Shown: positions 53,856-63,771, counted from the stretch's first letter. The stretch: DNA of 64,000 bases from Aurantibacillus circumpalustris (GCF_029625215.1 NZ_CP121197.1:2232001-2296000), one strand, 5' to 3'. Numbers and translations are program-made. The notes: generated by a model from the letters alone, not told the origin.

Positions 53856-56324
53856 TTAAGGAACCACTTTTTCACCTGTTCCAAGCATTTCGGGTTTAAT
53901 CAAGCTCATAGCATTTTTTACGTCCTTATAATCAGGATTAAGTTGTAGCGCTTTATCCCAATTGCGTTTCGCTAAAACAAATTTCCCCTGATTAAAATAA
54001 GCACCTCCTAAACTGTAATAGGCCTCTGCGTTGTTTGGTTCTAAAAGTGTCAGAAGATTATAGGCAATGGCGGCAGAATCCATTCTTCCTTTATTAAACG
54101 CTATTGCTCCACGATTTTTCAAATCATTTGCATATACTTGATAATAATTTCTTAAGTAAGGATTGTTAGGATACAACCGTTCGGCATTTTTCCAATAATA
54201 TAAAGCTTCGAAATCTTTTCTTGATTTAAAATACAATAAGCCTAAATTCAAATAACCATTTACATAACGGGGATGCAATTGAATGGCGTGTTCTAAAACC
54301 TCAATGCCATGATTCAAAACGGATTCATTTTTAGATTTATATTTCCCAGTTCTTACATCTTCCTCAATATTCTTTAGAGTCCCATTGTAATCATTATAAG
54401 TGCTATCGTAGCCCAGAGGAGTATCTCCCGTTATGTCTCTTGTATTGGAAAGATCTACATAGCGAGCACCTGCATTACCAAGGCAAAGCACAGAATTAGG
54501 CATTGTTTTTACATCTTTTAAAAATAAGGTGACGTCATTTTTCCAGTCAAAATTTCTCTCCCATGTTTTGCAGCCGAACAAAAAACCAATCACAAGAACA
54601 AAACTTGATAACAAGTATCTGCGCGTACTGAGTTTTAAATGTGATAATGATTCAAAACCTTTCATGATAAAATAAGTAGCAGCAATACAAAAACCAATAG
54701 AAGAATGAAAAATCAAGCGTTCACCCATTGTTGCACCAATATCCATAAGAATATTTCCAATTAATAAACCAAACAGAATATAGGTCATGAATGCAAAACC
54801 GAGGATGTGTTTTTTTAAAGTGTAGTAGATGGCGGCAATCACTAAACCGATATGAAATAATAGCGAGAAAATAAAATCCCAACTGCTAAAATGGCGGTAT
54901 TCAATCGAATTAAAGGAATAGTCAGAAGAGAGTGGGTGAGGGAACACCTGAAGAATTACATATTTTAGAAGTACATAAACCTTGGTGCAAAAACGTTCTT
55001 CACCTGTTGCAAGTAAATAGGGGTTATTTAAAATCTCGGTATCTGGAACGCCAGGCTTTAATTTCACAGCCATCCAGCGCATAGCAATATAAAAGAGCAT
55101 TACAAAATATAGCCAACTCATTAATTTATGAAAATTGTTTTTCTTATTTGTACCCATTAAAAAAATACCAACACCAACAAAGAGAAATGGAAAAAGCCAG
55201 AAGGAACGTATTGGCTTAGCTCCGGGTAAAGCGTGCATGTCAAAATCTCTTTTTACATACGTCATTATAACAGCACAAATAATAAAACTTAATCCGACAA
55301 ATAACGTTTGCCTAAATGCTTCTGTTTTAAAAAATGTTCTAAAATTAAAGTCGTTTTCTGTAAAAAAATATACAGAAAGTGGAACCAGAAAGAGTAACAT
55401 AACAGCGTATTCCTTTGATAAGAGGGCTAGAAGGAACATCAAGCATGACCAGAATATAAAACGCGATTTTTTTGTTTCTAAATACCTAAACGTATAAAAA
55501 AAAGTAAGTGCAATAAAAATAAGAGAAAAAATTTCATCACGGCTTTTAACATTTGCAATAGCCTCAGAGTGTATGGGGTGCGTGGTAAAAAGCAAGACTC
55601 CTAGAAAAGCGAAATCCTGGTTATTTCTGAAAAAATACTTACTAAATACAAGGTATAATAACATGCAACCCAGAGAAAAGCACCAAATATTATTAAAGTG
55701 TCTAAAGCTAGCGCCATATAATTGACAATCGATCTCATTAAAAATTCCGTCTTTGTTTACATCTTCTGAAGCGTCGTTTTTAAAGTTTTTATTTTTATCC
55801 CAACACGTATAGCATTCGTTTCCTTCTGCAATACCGTTATTATTTAAATCAACAAAATCATTGTATTCATAATTTGTTTCTGGCCTTCCGCATGGAGTGA
55901 TATAATTAATCATGCCAGGGTCTAGAACCCCATTTTTATTAGAGTCCTCTACTTTCAAATACAATCCGGTTCTATATTTTCCTATCAATTCCTGCTCTAT
56001 AGCAAAACTAACCGCAGATAGTGGACGGTAGCGGCCGCCAGCCAATTGGTCTGTAGCGCACATTCTACGGTAAAAACTTTCGTAAGCATCGCGGGTTAAA
56101 ATATCTTTAATACCGCGTACACCTTTTACAACATGATCATTCTGGTGTATGATGATTCCGTCATCAAGTGCGTATTCACCGTTTATGGATGTGATGTAAA
56201 AAACAAGAGCTACTAAACCAATACTAATTACAGCTCTTTTCTGCGTAAGAAAGGTAAAGTATTTAAACTCTTTATTATAAGGGAGAAGTGCAGGTACTTT
56301 TAAGGTTGTTTTTTTTGTTGCCAT
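53856..56324 (-). CDS. TMTC-like TPR membrane glycosyltransferase with EF-hand-like insertion
   Basis: An 822-residue polytopic protein. The first extracytoplasmic loop carries YALDDGIIIHQNDHVVKG and GGRYRPLSAVSFAIEQ, which match TMTC/PMT-type O-mannosyltransferases (DD motif and RPL). The same loop contains four EF-hand-like motifs (DSNKNGVLD, DLNNNGIAE, DKNKNFKND, DVNKDGIFNEID) before TM2. About ten TM helices follow, and the C-terminal third holds TPRs (GYLNLGLLYFKSRKDFEALYYW, AEAYYSLGGAYFNQGKF). It probably glycosylates exported proteins; calcium binding is inference. It converges with rsmG. Confidence 0.85.
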   Translation of the reverse strand: MATKKTTLKVPALLPYNKEFKYFTFLTQKRAVISIGLVALVFYITSINGEYALDDGIIIHQNDHVVKGVRGIKDILTRDAYESFYRRMCATDQLAGGRYRPLSAVSFAIEQELIGKYRTGLYLKVEDSNKNGVLDPGMINYITPCGRPETNYEYNDFVDLNNNGIAEGNECYTCWDKNKNFKNDASEDVNKDGIFNEIDCQLYGASFRHFNNIWCFSLGCMLLYLVFSKYFFRNNQDFAFLGVLLFTTHPIHSEAIANVKSRDEIFSLIFIALTFFYTFRYLETKKSRFIFWSCLMFLLALLSKEYAVMLLFLVPLSVYFFTENDFNFRTFFKTEAFRQTLFVGLSFIICAVIMTYVKRDFDMHALPGAKPIRSFWLFPFLFVGVGIFLMGTNKKNNFHKLMSWLYFVMLFYIAMRWMAVKLKPGVPDTEILNNPYLLATGEERFCTKVYVLLKYVILQVFPHPLSSDYSFNSIEYRHFSSWDFIFSLLFHIGLVIAAIYYTLKKHILGFAFMTYILFGLLIGNILMDIGATMGERLIFHSSIGFCIAATYFIMKGFESLSHLKLSTRRYLLSSFVLVIGFLFGCKTWERNFDWKNDVTLFLKDVKTMPNSVLCLGNAGARYVDLSNTRDITGDTPLGYDSTYNDYNGTLKNIEEDVRTGKYKSKNESVLNHGIEVLEHAIQLHPRYVNGYLNLGLLYFKSRKDFEALYYWKNAERLYPNNPYLRNYYQVYANDLKNRGAIAFNKGRMDSAAIAYNLLTLLEPNNAEAYYSLGGAYFNQGKFVLAKRNWDKALQLNPDYKDVKNAMSLIKPEMLGTGEKVVP

Positions 56325-56536
56325 TAGAATGGTTGATTAAGTTTTTGAAACAAAGCGTAGGGCATGAGTTTTCTATTAACGCCCGAAGGCATTTTAAAAA
56401 GTTAAAAACAAGAAAAGAGATTCGCATAGAACGCTAAGGAGGATGACTATAAAATTTTAGTGTTTCCATATTTTCTTGGGCAATAGTTGTTCAGGCGTTA
56501 ATACGCTATCAATTAAATAAAATAAGATTGTGGTTA

Positions 56537-56917
56537 TTAGTTTCGTATTACCATGGTTGGAATACTGGTGAGCATGGTAGTGCTATTTACCGAAATAGTT
56601 GTATTTGTTATGGATAGAGCATCCTTATATTCCATAAACCCTGCATTAACGCTCGAATTGTAATTGGGTTCATTCACATAAAATAATCCGGCTGAAATTA
56701 ATAGTACTGAAACACCCACATGATAAAATTTAAGATCAAATCTAAAAAAGCCAGTAAGTTGATCAATAAAACTAATTTCAACACGAATCGTTTTTTTACG
56801 CGCAGCTACTTTTTTTCGGGCTGCCAAAACCAATGAAATGTCACAAGCCACCATATCTAAAGCTTCAACAGACATTAGCTCTCCAAGGTATTTATCCAAA
56901 TCTTTATTTCTGTCCAT
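56537..56917 (-). CDS. Small single-TM protein downstream of an ECF sigma factor (putative anti-sigma or partner)
   Basis: A 126-residue protein, start MDRNKDLDKYLGELMSVEALDM. The basic RKKVAARKKTIRVEISF segment precedes one TM helix (about residues 67-83, LKFYHVGVSVLLISAGLFYV) and a short Ser/Thr-rich tail. It starts 3 bases after the ECF sigma gene. Position and topology suggest a short anti-sigma factor or membrane partner, but it has no ZAS-type His-Cys motif, so this is inference. Confidence 0.65.
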   Translation of the reverse strand: MDRNKDLDKYLGELMSVEALDMVACDISLVLAARKKVAARKKTIRVEISFIDQLTGFFRFDLKFYHVGVSVLLISAGLFYVNEPNYNSSVNAGFMEYKDALSITNTTISVNSTTMLTSIPTMVIRN

Positions 56918-56920
56918 GAT

Positions 56921-57514
56921 TTATTGTATAACGGGGTTAAATATATTAAGTTTTGTTTCGAGTATTTTTAATGTGTAATGAAGACGCGATTTTACGCTAC
57001 CTTCAGGACAATCTTGAATGGCAGCGATTTCTGAAATTGTTTTTTCTTCCTGATATTTCAAAATGAATGCTTCTTTTTTTTCTGGTGGCAATTCATTAAG
57101 AGTTTCCTCGAGCATTCTGCGAAATTCAAGTCCATCGATTTTATTTGCTAGATTTAAAAAAGCGGATTCGTTTACTTTAGTATTCGTATTATAAAGTTCA
57201 ATTTGGCTATTAGTGACAATGTTTTTATGTCGGTAAAAATTTTTACACGTGTTTGAAGCAATCGAAAAAATCCATGTTTTAAAAGAACGGCTGCAATCAA
57301 ATTTTTCAGGAAATTCTGCAATTTTAAGGAACAGATCCTGTAACGCATCTTCAGCCAGATTTTTGTCAAAATTGAGCATCCGCGTAAAGTACATCATCAT
57401 GCTTTTGTTATATCTAGTATAAAGTTCATCAAAAGCTAAAACCTCACCGCTGCTCAAGTAGAACATCAATTCTTCGTCACTGGATATTGAGAATTTGTCT
57501 TTCCTTTCAACCAT
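56921..57514 (-). CDS. ECF RNA polymerase sigma factor
   Basis: A 197-residue ECF sigma-70. Region 2: LAFDELYTRYNKSMMMYFTR, AEDALQDLFLKIAEFPEKFD and FKTWIFSIASNTCKNFYRHK; region 4: TLNELPPEKKEAFILKYQEE and SEIAAIQDCPEGSVKSRLHYTLKIL. The next gene on this strand encodes a small TM protein that may control it. No FecI/FecR-type receptor is nearby. The 340-base region upstream holds no gene that I can see. Confidence 0.93.
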   Translation of the reverse strand: MVERKDKFSISSDEELMFYLSSGEVLAFDELYTRYNKSMMMYFTRMLNFDKNLAEDALQDLFLKIAEFPEKFDCSRSFKTWIFSIASNTCKNFYRHKNIVTNSQIELYNTNTKVNESAFLNLANKIDGLEFRRMLEETLNELPPEKKEAFILKYQEEKTISEIAAIQDCPEGSVKSRLHYTLKILETKLNIFNPVIQ

Positions 57515-57896
57515 AAGCTTATTTCATCTTTTGTTTTGTATATGTGCTGGTTTAAAGAGCTGTACACGCTTAGGTATACAAAGTTCATTTCAGTAGCCTT
57601 TCATTTCTAAAAAAATGTGAAATAAAGCTTTATTGAAGTTAGAGTTTTTTGTAATTGTAAAAATGCTAAAAAAACTAAATTTTCAAGGTTTCTATGATTT
57701 GATGAATTGCAAGAAAGAGTCGCTCTAAGTGTCATTCATAGTGTGAATAGACCGGCTAACGAAACCTGTCAGCAGTAAAGTTTGAGCTTCCGTAACTGTT
57801 CTTTTGCTTATAAACACAAAAGCCCAAGCGGTCATAGTTTTAAGTCTATATTAATTGTTAATTTCGCTAAATGTCTGTATAATTAGGCTTAGAAAT
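57515..57896. other. Gene-free intergenic region
   Basis: About 380 bases between the divergent ECF sigma gene and the YitT gene. It holds no ORF, tRNA-like fold or clear hairpin that I recognise. It should contain promoters for both genes, though neither has a clean TAnnTTTG box. Confidence 0.5.
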
Positions 57897-58853
57897 ATGA
57901 ATAAACTCTTCGAAAATATCTTCGAAAAAGCAATTAAATGGCTTAATAGGCGTTCGGTTCAAGCCTTAACGCCATTACAGCGTGCAAAAGCGTTTGTTGT
58001 ACTGAGACGTTTGTTTAAACGTGAAATCATAAATGCCTTTTTGATTTTGCTAGGAGTTTTTTCGGCAGCCTTTGGACTGAAGAGCTTTTTACTTTCCAAC
58101 GACTTTATTGACGGAGGAATTACAGGGGTTTCCCTTTTGGTTTCGGCTGTAAGTGGTATAAATATCTCAATACTCATTGTTGTTCTTAATATCCCTTTTA
58201 TCATTTTGGGCTATACACAAATTGGTAGAACCTTTGTAATAAAGACAACCTTGGGTATTCTGGGATTATCCATTTGTTTGGCGACAATTAATTTTCCGAT
58301 TTTGACTGAAGACAAACTTTTGGTATCTGTATTTGGAGGATTTTTTCTTGGGGCTGGAATAGGGTTAACCATGAGAGGTGGCGGTGTGATTGATGGAACA
58401 GAGGTAATGGCTATTTCCTTCAGTAAAAAAACAGGTTTAACGATTGGTGATATTATTCTAATTGTAAATATCATTATATTTTCTTTTGCAGCTTGGTTAC
58501 TGTCTTTTGAGACTGCTTTATATTCAATTTTAGCGTATCTTAGCGCCTCAAAAACCGTCGATTTTATTATTGAAGGGATTGAAGAATACACAGGTGTAAC
58601 CATTATTTCGGCAAAAAACGAAGAATTAAGATTAATGATTACACGGAACCTTGGACGCGGTGTTACTATTTATAAGGGTACTAGGGGATATGGACAAGGT
58701 GTGGATATTGATATTTTGTACACTGTTATTACCCGTTTAGAGGTGGCAAGGTTAAATACCGAAATTGAAAAAATAGACCCGGCGGCCTTTGTGATTATGA
58801 ATAGCATAAAGGATACCAAAGGAGGAATGATTAAAAAAAGAGTACTACATTAA
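57897..58853 (+). CDS. YitT family membrane protein (DUF161/DUF2179)
   Basis: A 318-residue protein starting at ATG 57897 (MNKLFENIFEK); the frame is open from a TTG at 57855. A soluble N terminus is followed by about five TM helices: LKSFLLSNDFIDGGITGVSLLV, PFIILGYTQIGRTF and GGFFLGAGIGLTMRGGGVIDGTEV. The C-terminal DUF2179 cytoplasmic domain carries YTGVTIISAKNEEL and TIYKGTRGYGQGV. Function is unknown in the family. The MMPL transporter gene follows by 15 bases and is likely co-transcribed. Confidence 0.9.
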   Translation: MNKLFENIFEKAIKWLNRRSVQALTPLQRAKAFVVLRRLFKREIINAFLILLGVFSAAFGLKSFLLSNDFIDGGITGVSLLVSAVSGINISILIVVLNIPFIILGYTQIGRTFVIKTTLGILGLSICLATINFPILTEDKLLVSVFGGFFLGAGIGLTMRGGGVIDGTEVMAISFSKKTGLTIGDIILIVNIIIFSFAAWLLSFETALYSILAYLSASKTVDFIIEGIEEYTGVTIISAKNEELRLMITRNLGRGVTIYKGTRGYGQGVDIDILYTVITRLEVARLNTEIEKIDPAAFVIMNSIKDTKGGMIKKRVLH

Positions 58854-58868
58854 AATTAGGCACGCAGT

Positions 58869-61250
58869 ATGTGGAAGTTTTTTTCTGGAATTTTATTACG
58901 CAATAAATTAGTTTTTACAATTTGTGTCTTAATTGGCACAGTTTTTATGACATACGAGACTTCTCGTATGGAACTCTCTTATGAGTTTGCTAAAATATTG
59001 CCAGATGACGATAGTACATTTATTAGTTACCAAAATTTTAAAAAACAATTTGGTGAAGACGGAAATGTAATGGTGATGGGTTTTAAAGACAAAGATCTTT
59101 TTAAGTTTGAGAAATTTCGTGATTGGCATGAATTAAGTAAGGAAGTCAAGAATATTCAAGGTATCAAGGAGGTAATGTCCTTGCCAACTATTTTCAAGCT
59201 TTCAAAAAATGACAGTTTAGGAAAATTTGAAACCATTCCATTAATTCAAAATCCAATTTCTTCGCAAAAAGAAGTAGATAGTTTAAAAGCCGAAATCCTA
59301 AATCTCCCTTTTTACGAAGGATTTATTTATAATAAGGAAACAGGTGCTACTCTTTTGCTTATTACGTTCAAAAAGAAAGATCTGGATTCGAAAAGACGGT
59401 TAACTATTGTTGATGAAATAAAAACCCTTGGAGATGCGTTTTCTAAAAAACACGCTATAGACATGCATTATTCTGGCATGCCTTATATCCGTTCTCAGAT
59501 GATGACAAAAGTGTCAAGTGAGATGACATTATTTTTAACACTTGCAGTATGTGTTACAGCTATAATCTTATGGTTGTTTTTCAGGTCTGCTACCACCGTA
59601 ATTTTCTCGTTGATTGTTGTAATAATCGGAGTAGTATGGTCGATAGGTATTATGGAATTGTTCGGGTATAAAATTACTGTGTTATCGGGCTTAATAGCAC
59701 CCTTAATAATGGTCATTGGATTACCCAATTGCATTTTTCTCATAAATAAATACCACAGTGAGTTTTTAGCTCATGGTAATAAAATAAAGGCTTTGCAGCG
59801 CAGTATAGAAACAATTGGCATTACTTTGTTTTTAGCAAACATTACTACGGCAATTGGTTTTGGAGTGCTTTACTTTACAAAAAGCTCTATGTTGGTTGAG
59901 TTTGGTGAAGTTGCAGCTATCAGCGTAATGGCAACGTATTTTATTACTTTAATTCTTATTCCAATCATTCTAAATATTTTACCAACACCTAAAACTAAAC
60001 ATACAAAGCATCAAGAAGGAAAGCGCATTAATAAAGCACTTGAAGTAGTGGATTCTCTAGTTCAAAAACGTCGCCCTGCTATATACCTTACTACAACACT
60101 TATTACACTTGTTTCTTTTTGGGGTATGACATTTATTGACATGAATGGTTATGTTGTAGATGATTTGCCTATTAAAGATCCTATTTATGCGGATTTACAT
60201 TTTTTTGAAAATAATTTTAAAGGTGTCCTTCCTTTCGAAATTGCTATCGATACCAGAAAACCGAATGGACTTTTCTCTGATAACGCGAAAGCTTTATATA
60301 AAATTCAACGACTTCAAAAATTATTTGCAGAGTACGATCTTTTTAGCAAACCGTTTTCGATTGTTGAGGGAATTAAATTCTCTTATCAAGCATATAGGGG
60401 TGGAGAGCCTAAGTTTTATAAATTACCCCCAGTTTCTGATCTTAAAAACTTGGCAGATTTTACAGGAAGTTTAAAAGGACAAAATAGTAAACTTCAAAAT
60501 TTCATTGATTCAACAAAACAAATTACCCGAATTTCTTATCAGGCAAAAGATATTGGTTCTAGGAAAATGGATGTGTTAATGAAAGAATTACGTCCGAGAA
60601 TAGATTCTATTTTTCCTGCTGCAGATTATGGTATTGTAACAACTGGACATAGTCTTGTGTTTTTAAAGAGTAACGATTATCTGTTGGATAATTTGTTAGA
60701 GAGTCTTTTAATCGAAATTATTTTAATTGCCATTGTGGGCATAGCATTGTTTCGTTCTGTGAGAATTATTATTCTTTCTAAACTCCCATGTCTCATTCCG
60801 TTAGTAATAACGGCAGGTATTATGGGCTTTTTGGATATCCGTTTTAAACCGTCTACTATTTTAATTTTTAGTATTGCTTTTGGTATTTCCTCTGATGGAA
60901 CAATTTATTTTTTAACTAAGTATAGACAAGAACTTAAGAAGAATAAAAAGAATGCTGCTGAGGCAATTTCTGCCGCGATAAAAGACACTGGTTTAAGTAT
61001 GGTGTACACTTCTATTATATTGTTTTGTGGATTCGCAATCTTCGCAGCCTCTAGCTTTGGTGGCACTGTGGCTTTAGGCGTATTAGTTTCTTTAACTTTA
61101 CTTATTTCAATGTTCACTAATTTAATTTTATTACCGGCTATTTTACTTTCTATACATCGTAAATCTTTAAACAAAGAGATTACAGATGATCCATATATTG
61201 ATATTGAAGAAAGTATCGAAGAAAGAGGAAAAGATCTTTCGGGAATTTAG
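58869..61250 (+). CDS. RND/MMPL-family transporter
   Basis: A 793-residue inner-membrane protein with two sets of about six TM helices, each preceded by a large periplasmic loop. TM1 is LRNKLVFTICVLIGTVFM. The first transmembrane bundle has MTLFLTLAVCVTAIILWLFF and the second ends in FSIAFGISSDGTIYFLTKYRQE, which carries the membrane Asp used for proton coupling. It likely exports lipids or hydrophobic compounds. The substrate is not indicated by neighbours; the coupled YitT gene is a poor clue. Confidence 0.88.
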   Translation: MWKFFSGILLRNKLVFTICVLIGTVFMTYETSRMELSYEFAKILPDDDSTFISYQNFKKQFGEDGNVMVMGFKDKDLFKFEKFRDWHELSKEVKNIQGIKEVMSLPTIFKLSKNDSLGKFETIPLIQNPISSQKEVDSLKAEILNLPFYEGFIYNKETGATLLLITFKKKDLDSKRRLTIVDEIKTLGDAFSKKHAIDMHYSGMPYIRSQMMTKVSSEMTLFLTLAVCVTAIILWLFFRSATTVIFSLIVVIIGVVWSIGIMELFGYKITVLSGLIAPLIMVIGLPNCIFLINKYHSEFLAHGNKIKALQRSIETIGITLFLANITTAIGFGVLYFTKSSMLVEFGEVAAISVMATYFITLILIPIILNILPTPKTKHTKHQEGKRINKALEVVDSLVQKRRPAIYLTTTLITLVSFWGMTFIDMNGYVVDDLPIKDPIYADLHFFENNFKGVLPFEIAIDTRKPNGLFSDNAKALYKIQRLQKLFAEYDLFSKPFSIVEGIKFSYQAYRGGEPKFYKLPPVSDLKNLADFTGSLKGQNSKLQNFIDSTKQITRISYQAKDIGSRKMDVLMKELRPRIDSIFPAADYGIVTTGHSLVFLKSNDYLLDNLLESLLIEIILIAIVGIALFRSVRIIILSKLPCLIPLVITAGIMGFLDIRFKPSTILIFSIAFGISSDGTIYFLTKYRQELKKNKKNAAEAISAAIKDTGLSMVYTSIILFCGFAIFAASSFGGTVALGVLVSLTLLISMFTNLILLPAILLSIHRKSLNKEITDDPYIDIEESIEERGKDLSGI

Positions 61251-61385
61251 TAATTTTTCAGGATTCTACAGACACCTTTCTTATTCATTGGTAATACCGT
61301 GTATAGGCATTTCAATTTAAGGAAAAACATGCGTTTGAGGACATTGAGTTGTCGTAACTAATTTAACTTTGTATTGCTGAATTTT

Positions 61386-62273
61386 TTATTGCGACGATAC
61401 CCCTCTCCCAAAGCCAACAGTGTCGCGGTACATTTGAGGTGAGATGTCTGCATTTACTTTAAAGAAACGACTGAAATAATATTCATCGGGATAACCCAAT
61501 TCGAAAGCGATTTGTTTAATGGCTTTGTTTGTAAGATATAATTCTCGTTTTGCTTCTATAATAATTCTTTCAGAAATTAAATCCGTTAATGTTTTATTAA
61601 AATGTGTTTTGGTGATTTTGGCTAAGGCACTTGCTGAAATATTTAAGAGTTTGGCGTAGTCGCTAGCTGAGTGCTTGGTTTTAAAATCTTTTTCAATCGC
61701 ATCTTTCAGATTTTGAAGAATGAACGGTTCTTTGATGCCGGATACTTTTTGAAATGAATTTGGTTCTTGTTCAGTTTTTAGTCTAGATGTGGTTATAAGG
61801 AATATTTTTAAATAAGAAACCAATAACTCGTACTGAGCTAAGGCAGGGTTTTGCATTTCGACTTTCATCTGGTCCACCAATATTTTTAGTGTTGATGCTG
61901 AATTATTATCGATAGCTATAAAGGGGTGATGGTAAATGTTATTGAACAATACTCCATTGCAGGCAACTTCTGCTTGGTGTTTATGAATGCAGAAAAAATC
62001 GGGATGGAATTGTAAAGCAATTCCACCTAAAGTGTGGTCGCTTGACAACATAAATGGTTGATAGGGTGAAAAGGCAAATAAGCTATTGCTCTGAAAGTCA
62101 TATTCTGAAAAGTCAGCTTTTACTTTCCCTTTACCGTTTTTAATCCAAAGGAGTGAATAGTAATTATTACGTTGTATGTGGTCAAAATTACTATCATCAT
62201 CAAAAGAGAAAAGTTTGAATGCTAAATTTCCATTTTGAGGATTTACAAGAGTAAAAACTGTCTGCGTTGTCAT
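61386..62273 (-). CDS. AraC family transcriptional regulator
   Basis: A 295-residue regulator. A cupin-type N-terminal sensing domain (residues about 1-120) and the AraC double-helix-turn-helix at the C terminus: SASDYAKLLNISASALAKIT, KTHFNKTLTDLISERIIIEAK and IAFELGYPDEYYFSRFFKVN, SPQMYRD. The effector is unknown. It lies 12 bases after the DUF1348 gene, so the two form an operon, and the AhpD-like gene upstream may be a target. Confidence 0.92.
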   Translation of the reverse strand: MTTQTVFTLVNPQNGNLAFKLFSFDDDSNFDHIQRNNYYSLLWIKNGKGKVKADFSEYDFQSNSLFAFSPYQPFMLSSDHTLGGIALQFHPDFFCIHKHQAEVACNGVLFNNIYHHPFIAIDNNSASTLKILVDQMKVEMQNPALAQYELLVSYLKIFLITTSRLKTEQEPNSFQKVSGIKEPFILQNLKDAIEKDFKTKHSASDYAKLLNISASALAKITKTHFNKTLTDLISERIIIEAKRELYLTNKAIKQIAFELGYPDEYYFSRFFKVNADISPQMYRDTVGFGRGVSSQ

Positions 62274-62285
62274 TATGTAAAGATA

Positions 62286-62702
62286 TTATTTTAGTTTGCG
62301 TTCTGTTTCTTGAATTGGTAAATCATTTATGCTTGCAAAACGTTTTTGCATATATCCGTTTTCATCAAATTCCCAAAGTTCATTACCGTAACTTCTAAAC
62401 CATTGGCGGGTATTATCGTACCATTCGTATTCAAAACGAACAGCCATTCTGTTTTCGTGAAATCCCCATAATTCTTTTTTAAGTTTATAGCCCAATTCCC
62501 TTTTCCACTTGGTTTTCAAAAATACTTTAACTTCATCTCTTCCATTAATGAATTCGGTTCTGTTTCTCCATTCTGTGTTAATTGTATATGCTAAACACAC
62601 TTTTTCTGGGTCTTTGGTATTCCAAGCATCTTCGGCTAATTGCACCTTCAACAGTGCGGTTTCCATTGTAAATGGCGGAATAGGTAGTCGTTGTTTTTCC
62701 AT
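62286..62702 (-). CDS. DUF1348 (NTF2/SnoaL-like) protein
   Basis: A 138-residue NTF2-fold protein with DUF1348 landmarks: [77 protein letters not shown] and [17 protein letters not shown]. Family members are small cytosolic proteins of unknown role. It is expressed with the AraC regulator that follows 12 bases later, and is separated from the AhpD-like gene by a hairpin. Confidence 0.92.
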   Translation of the reverse strand: MEKQRLPIPPFTMETALLKVQLAEDAWNTKDPEKVCLAYTINTEWRNRTEFINGRDEVKVFLKTKWKRELGYKLKKELWGFHENRMAVRFEYEWYDNTRQWFRSYGNELWEFDENGYMQKRFASINDLPIQETERKLK

Positions 62703-62715
62703 TAAATAATTTTTA

Positions 62716-62749
62716 TAAGCAAAGCCATAACACGAATTATGGCTTTGCT
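62716..62749 (-). terminator. Perfect 13-bp stem-loop between the AhpD-like and DUF1348 genes
   Basis: AGCAAAGCCATAA (62718-62730) pairs perfectly with TTATGGCTTTGCT (62737-62749) around a 6-base loop. On the minus strand it is followed by a T/A-rich stretch, so it may end the AhpD-like transcript; it also lies in the leader of the DUF1348/araC operon and could act there instead. Confidence 0.65.
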
Positions 62750-62860
62750 CAAGGTTTTCAATTAATTTTACTCGGTTCGTTTTTTAATAGTTGCAGTTCT
62801 TTTTTGTGAGATATTCGAAACTGTAATTTGTGCAGACAAAGTTTTTTAAATCATGATGCA

Positions 62861-63415
62861 CTAAACTACTCCAACAGTTTGCGCTTCCACTAAAGGAAAG
62901 TCAACCTCAGTATTGGCAGTATTGTTGAAGTAATTGGTTAATACATTTAGAGCAACATGGCCAATAATCTCACCTATTTGACCTTCAGTTACTCCGCCGG
63001 CTTTAACAGTTTCAACATCTGAATCGTTAACCCTTCCTTTTTTATTGACAACAATTTTAGCAAATTTTAAAATTGCATCAGTTTTGGCATCATTGGCATT
63101 ACCACTTCTTGCGGCTTCTAAGCTAGCAGCATCAATCTTAACTAAGTTCGCGCCAATATAGCTGTGTGCCGATAAACAATAATTGCATAAATTGCTTTCA
63201 GAAACTGCTAAGGCAATTAATTCACCAGTTTTTGCGCCGAGAGTTCCTGCAGCTAATGCACCACTCAGGTTTAAATAACCTTCTAAAAATGCAGGTGAGT
63301 TTCCCATGGTACGCATCATATTAGGAACCATCCCTAATTTACTTTGAATGCCATTAAATAATTCTTTTGTTTTGCCCGTTGCTTGATCAGGACTTAATGC
63401 GTTTAATCGTTTCAT
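62861..63415 (-). CDS. AhpD/carboxymuconolactone-decarboxylase-like protein
   Basis: A 184-residue protein using ATG 63415 (MKRLNALSPDQATGKT); an ATG at 63442 would add nine residues and is an equal candidate. It shows the CMD fold: NMMRTMGNSPAFLEGYLNLSG, GELIALAVSESNLCNYCLSAH with the redox CxxC (Cys-Asn-Tyr-Cys), then GHVALNVLTNYFNNTAN. Members of this group act as alkyl-hydroperoxidases or disulfide-linked antioxidants. It lies upstream of a DUF1348/AraC operon, and nothing else in the window points to its substrate. Confidence 0.9.
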   Translation of the reverse strand: MKRLNALSPDQATGKTKELFNGIQSKLGMVPNMMRTMGNSPAFLEGYLNLSGALAAGTLGAKTGELIALAVSESNLCNYCLSAHSYIGANLVKIDAASLEAARSGNANDAKTDAILKFAKIVVNKKGRVNDSDVETVKAGGVTEGQIGEIIGHVALNVLTNYFNNTANTEVDFPLVEAQTVGVV

Positions 63416-63442
63416 TTTTGTTTTTTTAAAATGGTTTGTCAT

Positions 63443-63771
63443 TATTGACGATGCAAAGGTGCAATCACATAAAGCGTTTTAAAATGGATGATTAAAGCAA
63501 GTAGATGGACAATTTTTAGAGCAAAATTGTTTTTTTAAATGAGAGACTGATTCTGTTCTAGCACTTTTTTTCGAGTAAATCATTCTTAGGTTATATTGTT
63601 GTATAAGGATTTGTTTTGATTTCAGAGTTTGTATAATTAAAGAATACCACTGACTATAAAAAATACCAAGCTAATCAATTCTAAAAGCGTGTTTCGGAAT
63701 TTGGCCGATGAAACTATATTGACGCTCGCGTTTTACAAGTCTACTTTATTAATTTTAACCTGTATTACGAA
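63443..63771. other. Gene-free intergenic region
   Basis: About 330 bases between the AhpD-like gene and the DinB-like gene. It contains no ORF, tRNA or clear hairpin by eye. It probably carries the AhpD-like promoter; a GCACCTTTG sequence, one mismatch from TAnnTTTG, lies just upstream of that gene on the minus strand. Confidence 0.5.
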
